DNA of 64,000 nucleotides from Neoroseomonas terrae. Lineage in GTDB: Bacteria; Pseudomonadota; Alphaproteobacteria; Acetobacterales; Acetobacteraceae. The notes below the pieces were generated by a model. That model had not been told where the DNA came from. It ran no database searches and saw only the letters and a program-made list of their open reading frames with translations. Of the stretch, positions 48,871 to 58,601 are shown in pieces (the first letter of the stretch is position 1; the number at the start of each line of letters is the position of its first letter). Made by a program: the position numbers and the translations under genes. The stretch covers positions 1-64,000 of the forward strand of contig NZ_JAAEDI010000019.1 in NCBI RefSeq assembly GCF_018129025.1. The letters run 5' to 3'.

Positions 48871-50385
48871 GGCTGCGGCCCGCCCGGGCATCCGATGCCG
48901 GAAAGCTAGCGCCTCCGCGACATGGGCGCGGCGGATGGTCGCATTGCCCGCCAGGTCCGCGATGCTGCGCGCCACCCGTAGGGTGCGCACATGGGCGCGG
49001 GAGGACAGCCGCAGCCGCGTCGCTGCGGTTTCGACGAGCGCTTCGGCGTCCGCATCCAGCAGCGGTATGAGTTGGCCGATCTCCGCCTCGGCATTGTTGC
49101 GCGGGCCGTCCTCGCCCCACCGCGTGCGCTGCGCGTCCCGCGCCACCTGCACCCGCGCGGCGACGGTTGCACTGGTTTCGCCTGCCGGTGCCCGCGTTAG
49201 CTCGGCGGCGGGAATGGGCATGACCTCGATCGTCAGGTCCATTCGGTCGAGCAGCGGGCCGGATAGGCGGCCCTGGTAGTCCTCTCCGCAGCGGGGCGAG
49301 CGCCCGCACTCGCGCCCCGCCTGGCCGAGATAACCGCAGCGGCACGGGTTCATCGCCGCGATGCATTGGAAGCGCGCCGGATAGGTCACATGCGCCAGCG
49401 CGCGGCTGATGGTGGTTCGGCCGGTCTCCATCGGCTGGCGCAGCGCTTCCAGCGCCGGTCGCGGGAATTCGGGCCACTCGTCCAGGAACAGCACGCCGCG
49501 ATGCGCCAGGCTGATCTCCCCCGGCTTGGCGCGATTGCCGCCGCCGATCAGCGCGGGCATCGAGGCCGAATGATGCGGTTCGCGGAAGGGCGGGCGCATC
49601 ACCAGCTTGCCGCCCTCCAGCACGCCGGCAATGGAATGCACCAGGGAGACCTCCAGCGCCTCCGCCGGCGAGAGGTCCGGCAGCAGCGCCGGCATCCGCG
49701 CGGCCAGCATGGATTTGCCAGCGCCCGGCGGGCCGATCATCAGCAGGTTGTGCGACCCTGCCGCGGCAATTTCGATCGCGCGCTTGGCGCTTTCCTGGCC
49801 GCGCACTTCGGACAGGCACGGGCCGGCCGGCCGCGCGGCATCGAGCGCCGGCGGCGCCGGTGGCGACAGGAGCTGCACGCCGCGGAAATGGTTCAGCAGC
49901 GCGAGGATGTCGGGCGCTGCCAGCACTTCGATCTGCCCCGCCCAGGCGGCCTCGCCCCCTTGCGCGGCGGGGCAGATCAGCCCGAGGTCGCGCGCGCTGG
50001 CGCCCAGCGCTGCGGGCAGAACGCCGGCGACCGGCATGATGGAGCCGTCGAGTGACAATTCCCCGAGCGCCGCGTAGCCCGCCGCATCCTCCTTGGGGAT
50101 GATTTCCATCGCGGCGAGAAGCGCGAGCGCGATCGGCAGGTCGAAATGCGACCCTTCCTTCTGGATGTCGGCCGGCGCGAGGTTCACCAGCACACGCTTG
50201 GGCGGTAGCGACAGCCCGAGGCCGGTCAGCGCAGCGCGCACCCGTTCGCGGCTCTCGCCGACCGCCTTGTCCGGAAGCCCGACCAGCAGGAAGGCGGGCA
50301 ACCCGGCTGCGATCTGTACCTGCACTTCCACCGGCACGGGGTCGATGCCGGAGAAGGCGAAGGTGGCGATGCGGGCGATGGTCAT
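48868..50385 (-). CDS. comM: YifB/ComM-family Mg-chelatase-like AAA ATPase
   Basis: A 505-residue protein. The N-terminal S5-fold/Lon-like part (IATFAFSGIDPVPVEVQVQI and KRVLVNLAPADIQKEGSHFDLPIA) is followed by an AAA+ domain with Walker A GPPGAGKSM near residue 218, Walker B GVLFLDEWPEF, the arginine-rich sensor region, and the C-terminal Mg_chelatase C domain. ComM is a branch-migration helicase aiding integration of DNA in transformable bacteria. It converges with yraN, and its TAG stop lies in the shared 104-bp element. Confidence 0.92.
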   Translation of the reverse strand: MTIARIATFAFSGIDPVPVEVQVQIAAGLPAFLLVGLPDKAVGESRERVRAALTGLGLSLPPKRVLVNLAPADIQKEGSHFDLPIALALLAAMEIIPKEDAAGYAALGELSLDGSIMPVAGVLPAALGASARDLGLICPAAQGGEAAWAGQIEVLAAPDILALLNHFRGVQLLSPPAPPALDAARPAGPCLSEVRGQESAKRAIEIAAAGSHNLLMIGPPGAGKSMLAARMPALLPDLSPAEALEVSLVHSIAGVLEGGKLVMRPPFREPHHSASMPALIGGGNRAKPGEISLAHRGVLFLDEWPEFPRPALEALRQPMETGRTTISRALAHVTYPARFQCIAAMNPCRCGYLGQAGRECGRSPRCGEDYQGRLSGPLLDRMDLTIEVMPIPAAELTRAPAGETSATVAARVQVARDAQRTRWGEDGPRNNAEAEIGQLIPLLDADAEALVETAATRLRLSSRAHVRTLRVARSIADLAGNATIRRAHVAEALAFRHRMPGRAAA

Positions 50386-50437
50386 GATGCCGCGCCAGGG
50401 TGGCGCGGCATCGATGGAAAATCAACTTATGAGATGA

Positions 50438-51406
50438 TTAGCGCCGGACAATTTCTACCCGACGGTTCTGCCCGCGGCCCTGGTCGCTGTCATTCGCGGC
50501 GGTGGGCGCGGCCATCCCGGCGCCAAAGGCCGTCAGACGCAACGCGGCGATCCCGAAATCCCGCGTCAGGGCGGTGGCGACGGCCGAGGCGCGACGGCGC
50601 GACAGATCGACATTGTAGTCGAAGGCGCCCTGGCTGTCGGTGTGGCCCGTGACGATCACCGAGACGGTCGGGTTCGCCCGCAGATACTTCGCGATCTCCT
50701 CGAGCGTCGCGCGGGACTCTGGCCGCGGCTCGGCACGATCCGTGTCGAAGCGGATGCCGTAGAGCGCGACGCGGCCCGTGGTGCTGATGGCGCGTTCCAT
50801 CGCCGCGGCATCGACAAAGACGATGCGGTCGGTCTCCATCGGCCGCGTCTCGACCACGTCGATCAGCGTCATCGGCGGGCGATTGCCGCCGCCGGGCACC
50901 GACAGGATGGAGACCCATACGTCGCCCTGCGGCCGTTCGAGGCGCAAGGCGGCAAAGGCCTGGCCGTCCCAGTTGGAAGGCAGGCCAGCGTTGATCGGCA
51001 GGCCTTCCGTCACCGCGAACCACAGGTCGGAACCGGTGCCGCCGCAGGCACGGGCCTCGCAGGCGAAGACGGTGCGGAAGCCGTCGCGCTCCATGCGCTG
51101 CTGCCAGTTGCGCACGAGTTCCAGCGGCGAACGCCCGGCCGGCCCCTCATAGCGCAGGCGCAGCGTACGGCCGGCGACCGCCGTGCTGTTGGCCTCAACC
51201 GCGCGCGGGCCGCCGCCCACGCGATGGGCACCGAGCACCGGGGCGGTGACGACCCGCATTTCCGCATAGTCGCGCTGCTCGCGCAGCCGCTGCACCGATC
51301 CATCATAGCGCCCCACGAGCGGATGGTCCGCGCCGCCGCCGGGTGCGGGGCGCTGCTGCGCGGCCGCCGGCATGGCGAGCAGGAGGAACACCGCCAGCCA
51401 GCGCAT
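50438..51406 (-). CDS. OmpA-domain envelope protein with DUF4892-like N-terminus
   Basis: A 322-residue protein with a signal peptide (MRWLAVFLLLAMPAAAQ). Residues about 25-200 are beta-rich and resemble DUF4892 (HPLVGRYDGS, LVRNWQQRMERDGFRTVFAC, ending VETRPME). The C-terminal OmpA-like peptidoglycan-binding domain (about 210-322) shows GIRFDTDRAEPRPES, VIVTGHTDSQG and DLSRRRASAVATAL, and ends RGQNRRVEIV. It should tether the outer membrane to the cell wall. It is followed on the same strand by ComM, 52 nt away. Confidence 0.88.
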   Translation of the reverse strand: MRWLAVFLLLAMPAAAQQRPAPGGGADHPLVGRYDGSVQRLREQRDYAEMRVVTAPVLGAHRVGGGPRAVEANSTAVAGRTLRLRYEGPAGRSPLELVRNWQQRMERDGFRTVFACEARACGGTGSDLWFAVTEGLPINAGLPSNWDGQAFAALRLERPQGDVWVSILSVPGGGNRPPMTLIDVVETRPMETDRIVFVDAAAMERAISTTGRVALYGIRFDTDRAEPRPESRATLEEIAKYLRANPTVSVIVTGHTDSQGAFDYNVDLSRRRASAVATALTRDFGIAALRLTAFGAGMAAPTAANDSDQGRGQNRRVEIVRR

Positions 51407-51409
51407 CCC

Positions 51410-52417
51410 TCAGCCCTCCGCGGCGGAGGCGGCGATGCGCATTAGCCGCCGGAAGTTGCCCGACCACAGCAGGTCGATCTCGCGCGGGCCATAGCCGCGG
51501 GCGTGGAGTTCGGCGGTGAGGTTCATGGTCTCGGACGCGTCCTTCCAGCCGGGAATGCCGCCGCCGCCGTCGAAATCGGAGGAGAGGCCCACATGGTCGA
51601 TGCCGATGCGTGCCACGGCATGATCCACATGGTCCACGAGGTCTTTCACAGTGGCCGGTGACCGGCCGCCGGGCGGTGCGGCACGCAGGAAGGCATCGAG
51701 GGCGGTGATCTGCACCAGGCCGCCCGTCGTGCGGAGCATGTCGAGCTGTTCGTCATCCAGGTTGCGCGGATGGTCGCACAGCGCGCGGCAGCAGGAATGC
51801 GTCGCGACGATCGGCACGCGGGAGAGTTCCGCCGCCTGCATCATCGTGGACTTCGCGCTGTGCGAGACATCGATGAGGAGGCCGATGCGGTTCATCTCGC
51901 GGACCGCGTCCCGGCCGAGCGCCGACAGCCCGCCATGTTCCGCCGCGCCGTCGCCGAGATCGGGCTTTGGCCGTGCCGCGTCCGCGAGATCGTTGTGCCC
52001 ATCATGCGTGAGCGTGAGGTAGATCGCGCCGAGATCGCGCCACAGCCGCAGCCGCGACAGGTCGCGGGCCATGGCGTTGCCATTCTCGACGGCGCTGAGC
52101 ACCGCGAGCGCGCCGGCCGCATGCGCTGCCTCCATCTCCGCAGCCGCCGCGCAGAAGTGCCGCGTGACGCCATCGGCGCGCGTGCGGATGTGGCGCAGCA
52201 TGGCCTCAGCGCGCGCAGCGGCGGCCGCAAGGCTATCCGCATCGCGCTTACCTTGCTGGGTATAGGCGATGAAGACCGCCGCCTTCAGCCCGCCGCGCCG
52301 CATCTTCGGGAAATCGACGCGGCGGTCGGTCTCGGTCGTCGCATCCGGCGGGTCGGGCCAGCGGATGTCGATATGCGTGTCGAGCGTCAGCGTCGCTGCG
52401 TGGACCGTCTCGCTCAT
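51410..52417 (-). CDS. Membrane dipeptidase (peptidase M19)
   Basis: A 335-residue zinc dipeptidase of the renal-dipeptidase/PepDA amidohydrolase family. Metal ligands are visible in DTHID near residues 13-17, the Glu in SAVENGN near 112, and His in LLIDVSHS and ATHSCCRA. The LSSDFDGGGG motif and the C-terminal GNFRRLMR are standard. It likely hydrolyses dipeptides, including those with C-terminal D-residues. No signal peptide is seen, so it is cytosolic. Its ATG overlaps the upstream HDAC-like gene stop by 4 nt, and the pair is divergent from a peptide ABC operon. Confidence 0.9.
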   Translation of the reverse strand: MSETVHAATLTLDTHIDIRWPDPPDATTETDRRVDFPKMRRGGLKAAVFIAYTQQGKRDADSLAAAAARAEAMLRHIRTRADGVTRHFCAAAAEMEAAHAAGALAVLSAVENGNAMARDLSRLRLWRDLGAIYLTLTHDGHNDLADAARPKPDLGDGAAEHGGLSALGRDAVREMNRIGLLIDVSHSAKSTMMQAAELSRVPIVATHSCCRALCDHPRNLDDEQLDMLRTTGGLVQITALDAFLRAAPPGGRSPATVKDLVDHVDHAVARIGIDHVGLSSDFDGGGGIPGWKDASETMNLTAELHARGYGPREIDLLWSGNFRRLMRIAASAAEG

Positions 52418-53448
52418 GCCCGCGCCCAGCCGTTCAGGAAGCGTTCGAGCAGCGTGCCGATCATCTCGACATTGTAGCCACCCTCCTGCGTGATGGCGGT
52501 CGGGATCTTCAGCCCGCCGATCATGGCACCGGCCCTGGCGAATCCGTCCTCGGTGACAGCCAGTGCGCCGAGCGGTTCGTCCTTCGACGCATCGAAGCCG
52601 AGCGGCACCACCAGCGCATCGGGCTTGAAGTCGCGGATGGCGGCGAGCGCGTAGCGCAGTGCATCAAGCCAGCCCGCATCGTCCGTGCCGAAGGCGAGCG
52701 GCATGTTCATGTTGCGTCCGTCACCGGCGCCCGCGCCCCGTTCCGCCGTGCGGCCGACATACCATGGGTAATAGTTGTCCGGATCGCCATGGAGCGAGAT
52801 GGTGAGCACGTCGCCACGTTCCCAGAAAATGCCCTGGGTGCCGTTGCCGTGGTGGCTGTCGATATCGAGCACCGCGACGCGCGTAGCGCCGGCGTCGCGC
52901 AGTGCCTGCGCCGCAAGCGCCGCGTTGTTCACATAGCAATGCCCGCCGGCGCGCGCGGCATAGGCGTGGTGGCCGGGTGGGCGGCACAGCGCATAGGCGG
53001 TGCGCCCCTGCGACGCTTCCTGCGCCGCCGCGAGCGCGCAGGCCGCCGCGCCCTGTATCGCCGCCCAGGAGCCGGCGCCGATCGGGCAGGCGGTGTCCGC
53101 GGTGTACCAGCCGGCGCGGCCGATGATGTTGGCGCCGGGCCGGCCGCCTTGCGCCAGCATCTCAGGGGCCGGGTGGATGTTCGCGACGACTTCGGGCCCC
53201 GGTTCCGTCAGCTTCGACCAGTCCGCTGCTGCCGTGGCAAGAAAGTCCAGATAGTCCGGTGTATGCACGGCCTCCATGGCGCGCGCCGGCATTGGCGGCG
53301 GCGTCTGCGGCGCCAGGCCCAGCCGGTGCAGCGCCGCTTCGAGCGATGCGGCGCGGGCCGGCACCTCGAAATTGCGGCGCACCTGGCCGCGCTGGAGGAA
53401 GAAGCCGGGGGTGTGGCCTGCCTGATCGGGATGCGCGAAGGTCTTCAT
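52414..53448 (-). CDS. Histone-deacetylase-family amidohydrolase (acetylpolyamine amidohydrolase-like)
   Basis: A 344-residue zinc amidohydrolase. The active-site motifs are complete: CRPPGHHAY (the His-His charge relay), DIDSHHGNGTQ (metal Asp and His) and the later VPLGFDASKDEPLG (metal Asp). Bacterial members deacetylate acetylpolyamines or other acylated amines. Start and stop are clean, and it overlaps the dipeptidase gene by 4 nt, giving a two-gene operon. Together they divert from the plus-strand peptide ABC genes; a role in breaking down acylated or N-substituted amides fits. Confidence 0.88.
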   Translation of the reverse strand: MKTFAHPDQAGHTPGFFLQRGQVRRNFEVPARAASLEAALHRLGLAPQTPPPMPARAMEAVHTPDYLDFLATAAADWSKLTEPGPEVVANIHPAPEMLAQGGRPGANIIGRAGWYTADTACPIGAGSWAAIQGAAACALAAAQEASQGRTAYALCRPPGHHAYAARAGGHCYVNNAALAAQALRDAGATRVAVLDIDSHHGNGTQGIFWERGDVLTISLHGDPDNYYPWYVGRTAERGAGAGDGRNMNMPLAFGTDDAGWLDALRYALAAIRDFKPDALVVPLGFDASKDEPLGALAVTEDGFARAGAMIGGLKIPTAITQEGGYNVEMIGTLLERFLNGWARA

Positions 53449-53565
53449 TGTGGCGCGAGGCTAGGCAGCGACGGCGAGCTTGTCCACGCGTGGCGACCAC
53501 GCGCACCTTGTCGCCGCCGCCGCCGGGGGGATAGCCTTCGTGCATAATCCAGGGAGACACGAACA

Positions 53566-55155
53566 ATGACCGTCTCGCGACGCGGTTTCATGGCCGCAGC
53601 CGCTTCCGCCCCTGTCCTGATGACCGTGCAGCAGGGGCTCGCGCAAGGCGTTGCCCCGCGCCGCGGCGGCACATTGCAGATGATGCTGACGCCGGAGCCG
53701 CCGGTGCTGCAGATCGGCGTGAACCAGCAGGGGCCGACGCTCGCCGCCGCGCCGAAGATGTTCCAGGGGCTGCTGACCTTCTCGCCGACGCTGGAGCCGC
53801 AGCCGCTGCTCGCCAAGTCCTGGACCATCAGCGAGGACGGCAAGGAGTACGTCTTCTCCCTGCAGGAGAACGTGAAGTGGCACGACGGCCGCGCCTTCAC
53901 GGCGGATGACGTCGTGTTCTCGATCATGAAGTTCCACATGGAGCTCTCGCCGCGGGCGCGTGCCATCTTCACGCTGATCGAGACCTGCGAGGCGCGCGAC
54001 CCGCACACCGTCCGCATCGTGCTGAAGCAGGCTTTCCAGCCCTTCCTGCTGATGTTCGACGCGACGGCGGCGGCGATTGTTGCGAAGCATCTGTTCGATG
54101 GGCAGGATTACCGCACGGCGCCGGCCGTGCAGCGGCCCGTCGGGACCGGGCCGTTCCGCTTCACCGAATGGCAGCGCGGCAACTTCGTGCGGATGGACCG
54201 CTTCGACGACTATTGGAAGCAGGGCCAGCCCTATCTCGACACCGTCATCTATCGCATCATTCCGGACAGCCAGAGCCGGCGCCTCGCGCTGGAATCGGGG
54301 CAGGTGTTGCTGAGCCAGGCCTCGGACATCGAGCCCTTCGACATCCCGCAGCTTCGTCAGCGGCCGAATCTCGAGGTGAACACCAATGGCTGGGAGTATT
54401 TCTCCCCGCTGTCCTGGATCGAGCTGAACCATCGCGTGAAGCCGCTGGATGACGCGCGGGTGCGGCGCGCCATGTCGATGGCGATCGACCGCAACTTCAT
54501 CATCAACCGGCTGTGGTTCGGCGTCGGCAAGCCGGCGACGGGGCCGGTGGCGTCCACCACGCGCTTTTACGATGCGAATGCGAAGATCGCAGCCTTCAAC
54601 GTACAGCAGGCGAATGCGCTGCTGGACCAGGCGGGCTTCCCCCGCAATGCCCAGGGTGTGCGCTTCACCTTGAAGCACATCCCGCTGCCCTATGGCGAGA
54701 TCTGGACGCGGCTGTCGGAGTATCTGCGCCAGGCGATGCGCCAGATCGGCGTCGCGCTGGACCTTGAAAGCACCGATGCCGGGTCCTGGGCGCGTCGCGT
54801 CGGGAACTGGGAATACGAGACGACGATCAATTTCGTGTACCAGTTCGGCGACCCGACGCTCGGCGTTGAGCGGACCTATGTGTCGAGCAACATCCAGCGC
54901 GTCACCTTCACCAACACCGGCGGGTATTCCAACCCGCAGGTCGATGCCCTGTTCCAGGCCGCGCGCAGCGCTGCCGTCGCGGCGGAGCGGCAACGCGCCT
55001 TCAGCGAGGTGCAGAAGATCCTGGTCGAGGACGTGCCGCAGATCTGGCTGACGGAACTCGCCTTCCCGACCATCTACGACAAGAAGGTGCGCAACGTCAT
55101 CACGACCGGCCTCGGCCCGAGCAAGTCCTTCGACGACGTCTTCATCGCCGGTTGA
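53566..55155 (+). CDS. Peptide-type ABC transporter substrate-binding protein with Tat-like signal
   Basis: A 529-residue SBP family 5 protein. The leader is twin-arginine type (SRRGFMAAAASAPVLMTVQ, end near LAQG). Family features include RRGGTLQMMLTPEPPVLQ, SLQENVKWHDGRAFTADDVVFS, the RRAMSMAIDRNFIIN helix and the NPQVDALF motif. A good Shine-Dalgarno (AGGGAGA) precedes the ATG. It opens the seven-gene catabolic cassette and is divergent from the HDAC-like/dipeptidase pair across 117 nt. Confidence 0.92.
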   Translation: MTVSRRGFMAAAASAPVLMTVQQGLAQGVAPRRGGTLQMMLTPEPPVLQIGVNQQGPTLAAAPKMFQGLLTFSPTLEPQPLLAKSWTISEDGKEYVFSLQENVKWHDGRAFTADDVVFSIMKFHMELSPRARAIFTLIETCEARDPHTVRIVLKQAFQPFLLMFDATAAAIVAKHLFDGQDYRTAPAVQRPVGTGPFRFTEWQRGNFVRMDRFDDYWKQGQPYLDTVIYRIIPDSQSRRLALESGQVLLSQASDIEPFDIPQLRQRPNLEVNTNGWEYFSPLSWIELNHRVKPLDDARVRRAMSMAIDRNFIINRLWFGVGKPATGPVASTTRFYDANAKIAAFNVQQANALLDQAGFPRNAQGVRFTLKHIPLPYGEIWTRLSEYLRQAMRQIGVALDLESTDAGSWARRVGNWEYETTINFVYQFGDPTLGVERTYVSSNIQRVTFTNTGGYSNPQVDALFQAARSAAVAAERQRAFSEVQKILVEDVPQIWLTELAFPTIYDKKVRNVITTGLGPSKSFDDVFIAG

Positions 55156-55158
55156 GGC

Positions 55159-56145
55159 ATGGAACTGTCGCGGCTGCCCGGGTTCCTTCTGCGGCGCGGG
55201 GTCAAGGCGGCGATCGTGGTGCTCGCGATCGTCGTCTGCAACTTCTTCCTGATCCATGCCGCACCGGGCGACCCGGCGAGCGTCATCGCGGGGCAATCCG
55301 GCGCGGCGGATGAGCGGTTCCTGGCGCAGTTGCGCGAGCAGTTCGGCCTGGACAAGCCTCTCTATGTTCAACTCTGGATCTACCTGAAGGGCGTGCTGAC
55401 GCTCGACCTCGGATTCAGCCACCGGCAGCAGATACCGGTCTGGACACTGATCGCCGATCGGCTGCCGGCGACGCTGCTGCTGACGGGGGCGGCATTCGTC
55501 CTCGCGGTCGGCGCCGGCGTCACGCTCGGAACGCTGGCGGCCCGGCGTGTCGGGAGCTGGGCCGATTCGATCATCACCGTGATAGCGCTGACCTTCTATG
55601 CGACGCCGCTGTTCTGGGTCGGGCTGATGCTGGTGCTGTTCTTCTCGGTCTGGCTGGAATGGCTGCCGAGCTTTGGCATGGCCACAGTGGGCGTCGAACT
55701 GCACGGCATCGATGCAGTGCTAGACGTGGGCAAGCACCTCATCCTGCCGGCGGCGACGCTCGGGCTGTTCTACCTCGCCGTCTATGCCCGGTTGACGCGG
55801 GCGACGATGCTGGAAGTCGCGGATCAGGACTTCGTGAAGACCGCGCGCGCCAAGGGGGTGCCGGAAGGGCAGGTTGTGCGGCGGCACGTGCTGCGCAACG
55901 CGCTGCTGCCGGTCATCACCTTCGCAGGTATCCAGGCCGGGCAGCTCATCGGCGGGTCGATCCTGGTCGAGACGGTCTTCGCATGGCCGGGTATCGGGCG
56001 CCTTGCCTTCGATGCGCTCCTGGCGCGCGACTATGCGGTGTTGCTCGGCGTGTTCTTCTGCACCTCGGTGATGGTAGTGCTGTTCAACCTCGTCACGGAT
56101 CTCCTCTACGCCGTGGTCGATCCACGGGTGGAGGTGCAGGGATGA
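55159..56145 (+). CDS. Peptide-type ABC transporter permease (DppB-like)
   Basis: A 328-residue inner-membrane permease. Helix 1 is VVLAIVVCNFFLIHA, followed by the PGDPA loop (APGDPASVIAG). The EAA loop is TARAKGVPEGQVVRRHVLRNA, and the tail is LYAVVDPRVEVQG. It starts 3 nt after the SBP stop, and its own stop overlaps the next ATG by 4 nt. Standard partner of the following DppC-like protein. Confidence 0.92.
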   Translation: MELSRLPGFLLRRGVKAAIVVLAIVVCNFFLIHAAPGDPASVIAGQSGAADERFLAQLREQFGLDKPLYVQLWIYLKGVLTLDLGFSHRQQIPVWTLIADRLPATLLLTGAAFVLAVGAGVTLGTLAARRVGSWADSIITVIALTFYATPLFWVGLMLVLFFSVWLEWLPSFGMATVGVELHGIDAVLDVGKHLILPAATLGLFYLAVYARLTRATMLEVADQDFVKTARAKGVPEGQVVRRHVLRNALLPVITFAGIQAGQLIGGSILVETVFAWPGIGRLAFDALLARDYAVLLGVFFCTSVMVVLFNLVTDLLYAVVDPRVEVQG

Positions 56146-56987
56146 TGGATTTCTGGCGGCGCTTCAGCCGCAATCGCGGCGCCGTGGTCGGGCTGGCTAT
56201 CCTGCTGCTGGTCTTCGCCGTCGCTGCCTTCGCCTCCGTGCTGTTTCCCGGTAGCCCGTGGGACATGGCCACGGCGCCCTTCGTTCCACCGGGCGAGGAA
56301 GGAATGTTGCTCGGCTCCGACAGTCTCGGCCGCGACGTCGCTGCGGGCATTGCGCACGGGTCGCGTATTTCGCTGATGGTTGGCGCCGTTTCGACGGTGG
56401 CGACGCTGTGCATCGGCGTCTCGCTCGGCGCCATCTCGGGCTATGTCGGCGGCTGGGTCGATGATGCGGTGATGCGGTTCACCGAGTTCTTCCAGACCAT
56501 CCCGTCCTTCGTCTTCGCGATCCTGCTCGTCGCGATCTTCACGCCGACGATCACCTCGGTCGTCTTTGCCATCGCGGTGGTGTCCTGGCCGCCGGTGGCG
56601 CGCGTGGTGCGGGCGGAGTTCCTATCGCTGCGGTCGCGCGAGTTCGTCCAGGCGGCTGAGGTGCTGGGTAAGTCGCGGCTGTCGATTGTCGTGACGGACA
56701 TCCTGCCGAATGCGCTGTCGCCGATCGTCGTGCTGTCCTCGCTGATGGTGGCCTCGGCGATCCTGCTTGAGAGCGCGCTGTCTTTCCTCGGCCTCGGAGA
56801 TCCCAATCTGATGACCTGGGGCTTCCTGATCGGGTCGGGTCGCAGCGTGATCCGGATCGCCTGGTGGATGTCCGTGTTCCCGGGGCTGGCGATCTTCATC
56901 ACCGTGCTGGCGCTGAACCTGGTCGGGGAGGGGCTGTCGGACGCACTGAACCCGCGCCTCGCGCGGCAGCGGGGAGGGGCGGCATGA
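56142..56987 (+). CDS. Peptide-type ABC transporter permease (DppC-like)
   Basis: A 281-residue permease starting at ATG 56142 (ATGA overlap). The N-terminus MMDFWRRFSRNRGAVVGLAI leads into helix 1. The DppC loop (LLGSDSLGRDVAAGIAHGSR) and EAA loop (VQAAEVLGKSRLSIVVTDILPN) are present, and the end is GEGLSDALNPRLA. Its stop overlaps the ATPase ATG by 4 nt. A longer in-frame ORF from 55659 is antisense-frame noise and is not used. Confidence 0.92.
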   Translation: MMDFWRRFSRNRGAVVGLAILLLVFAVAAFASVLFPGSPWDMATAPFVPPGEEGMLLGSDSLGRDVAAGIAHGSRISLMVGAVSTVATLCIGVSLGAISGYVGGWVDDAVMRFTEFFQTIPSFVFAILLVAIFTPTITSVVFAIAVVSWPPVARVVRAEFLSLRSREFVQAAEVLGKSRLSIVVTDILPNALSPIVVLSSLMVASAILLESALSFLGLGDPNLMTWGFLIGSGRSVIRIAWWMSVFPGLAIFITVLALNLVGEGLSDALNPRLARQRGGAA

Positions 56988-58591
56988 CGCTGCTGACCGT
57001 CGAAGGGTTGACCGTCGCGCTGCCGCCCGGCGGGGACCGGCCGCACGCCGTCGAGGACATCTCACTGTCGGTCAATCCCGGTGAGATCGTCTGCGTCGTC
57101 GGTGAATCCGGGTCGGGGAAATCGATCACCGCCAATGCCGTGATGGGTCTGCTACCGAAGGGCCTTCCCGCGCGGGCCGGGCGCATCGCGTTCGAGGGAA
57201 AGGAGTTGCTCGCCCTTGGCCCGGAGGCGATGCGGCGGCTGCGTGGTGACCGGCTGGCGATGATTTTTCAGGAGCCGATGACCGCGCTGAACCCGGTGAT
57301 GCGCGTCGGCGATCAGATCGCCGAGGCAATGCACGTGCACGGAGCGGGCGGCGACGCGGCGCGCCGCGTACCGGAGCTTCTCGCGGCGGTGAACCTGCCG
57401 GACCCCGCGGCAACCGCGCGATCCTATCCGTTCCGCCTTTCCGGCGGGCAGCGCCAGCGTGTGATGATCGCGATGGCACTTGCGCTGGAACCGTCGCTGC
57501 TGATCGCGGATGAGCCGACGACGGCGCTCGATGTGACGACGCAGATGCAGATCCTGCGGCTGATCCGCGAGATCCAGTCGCGCCGCGGCATGGGGGTGAT
57601 GTTCATCACGCATGATTTCGGCGTGGTGGCGGAGATAGCGGACCGCGTCGCCGTCATGCAGAAGGGCCGCATCGTCGAGCAGGGATCGGCCGATGAGGTG
57701 CTGAATCGGCCGCAGCACGCCTATACGCGGGCGCTCATCGCGGCGGTGCCGCATGGCTCGCCCTCCGTGGCCGCGGCTTCGACCGCGCCGATGGTGCTGG
57801 AGGCGCGTGGCGTCGAGAAGACCTATCGCCGCCCGGGCGGCTGGTTCGGGCCGGCGCCGGTGGTCCGCGCCGTGCACGATGCCGACTTCATCCTTCGCAA
57901 GGGCGAGACCCTCGGACTGGTCGGTGAGTCCGGCTCGGGCAAGTCGACGCTGGCGCGCTGCGTCGTGAAGCTGGTCCAGCCCGAGAAAGGCGAGATCATC
58001 TTCGAGGGCGAGGATCTGCGGCCGCTGTCACGTGGCGCGTGGAAGCCCTTTCGCAAGAAGATCCAGATGGTGTTCCAGGACCCCTTCGCTTCGCTGAATC
58101 CGCGGCGGCGCGTTGGCGACATCATCGCCGAAGGACCGGTCACGCACGGCACGGAACGAGGCGAGGCGCTGGCGCGCGCGCGCGATCTGTTGCGGCTGGT
58201 GCAACTCGATCCTGGTGCGATCGACCGCTACCCGCACGAGTTCTCGGGCGGACAACGGCAGCGCATCGGCATCGCGCGGGCGCTTGCGATGGAACCGGAG
58301 CTGCTGATTGCGGATGAGCCTGTCTCGGCGCTGGACGTGTCCGTGCAGGCACAGGTGCTTGCGCTGCTGGCGGATATCCGTGCGCGCCTTGGCCTGACCA
58401 TGCTGTTCATCACGCATGATCTGCGCGTCGCGGCGCAGATCTGCGACCGCATCGCGGTGATGCAGCGCGGCGCGATCGTGGAACAGGGGCCGACCGTGGA
58501 TGTCTTCGGCAATCCGCAGCATGCCTATACGCGGCAGTTGCTTGACAGTATTCCGGGCCGGGCCTGGACGCCGCCCGTGATCGCCGCCTGA
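56984..58591 (+). CDS. Fused double ATP-binding protein of peptide ABC transporter (DppD-DppF type)
   Basis: A 535-residue protein with two complete nucleotide-binding domains in one chain. Domain 1 (about 1-260): Walker A GESGSGKS near 41, signature [14 protein letters not shown], Walker [16 protein letters not shown]. Domain 2 (about 265-535): Walker [10 protein letters not shown] near 315, signature [14 protein letters not shown], Walker [16 protein letters not shown]. Both H-loops (ITHDFG, ITHDLR) are intact. The fusion replaces the two separate ATPases of the operon at 43491-45501. The C-terminal Cys extension of the separate subunits is missing in both halves. Confidence 0.92.
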   Translation: MTLLTVEGLTVALPPGGDRPHAVEDISLSVNPGEIVCVVGESGSGKSITANAVMGLLPKGLPARAGRIAFEGKELLALGPEAMRRLRGDRLAMIFQEPMTALNPVMRVGDQIAEAMHVHGAGGDAARRVPELLAAVNLPDPAATARSYPFRLSGGQRQRVMIAMALALEPSLLIADEPTTALDVTTQMQILRLIREIQSRRGMGVMFITHDFGVVAEIADRVAVMQKGRIVEQGSADEVLNRPQHAYTRALIAAVPHGSPSVAAASTAPMVLEARGVEKTYRRPGGWFGPAPVVRAVHDADFILRKGETLGLVGESGSGKSTLARCVVKLVQPEKGEIIFEGEDLRPLSRGAWKPFRKKIQMVFQDPFASLNPRRRVGDIIAEGPVTHGTERGEALARARDLLRLVQLDPGAIDRYPHEFSGGQRQRIGIARALAMEPELLIADEPVSALDVSVQAQVLALLADIRARLGLTMLFITHDLRVAAQICDRIAVMQRGAIVEQGPTVDVFGNPQHAYTRQLLDSIPGRAWTPPVIAA

Positions 58592-58601
58592 AGGACGAAG
58601 C

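Noticed and set aside
53461..55704. Minus-strand open frame of 747 codons
   Set aside because: It is antisense to the substrate-binding protein gene; composition and lack of motifs mark it as a shadow.
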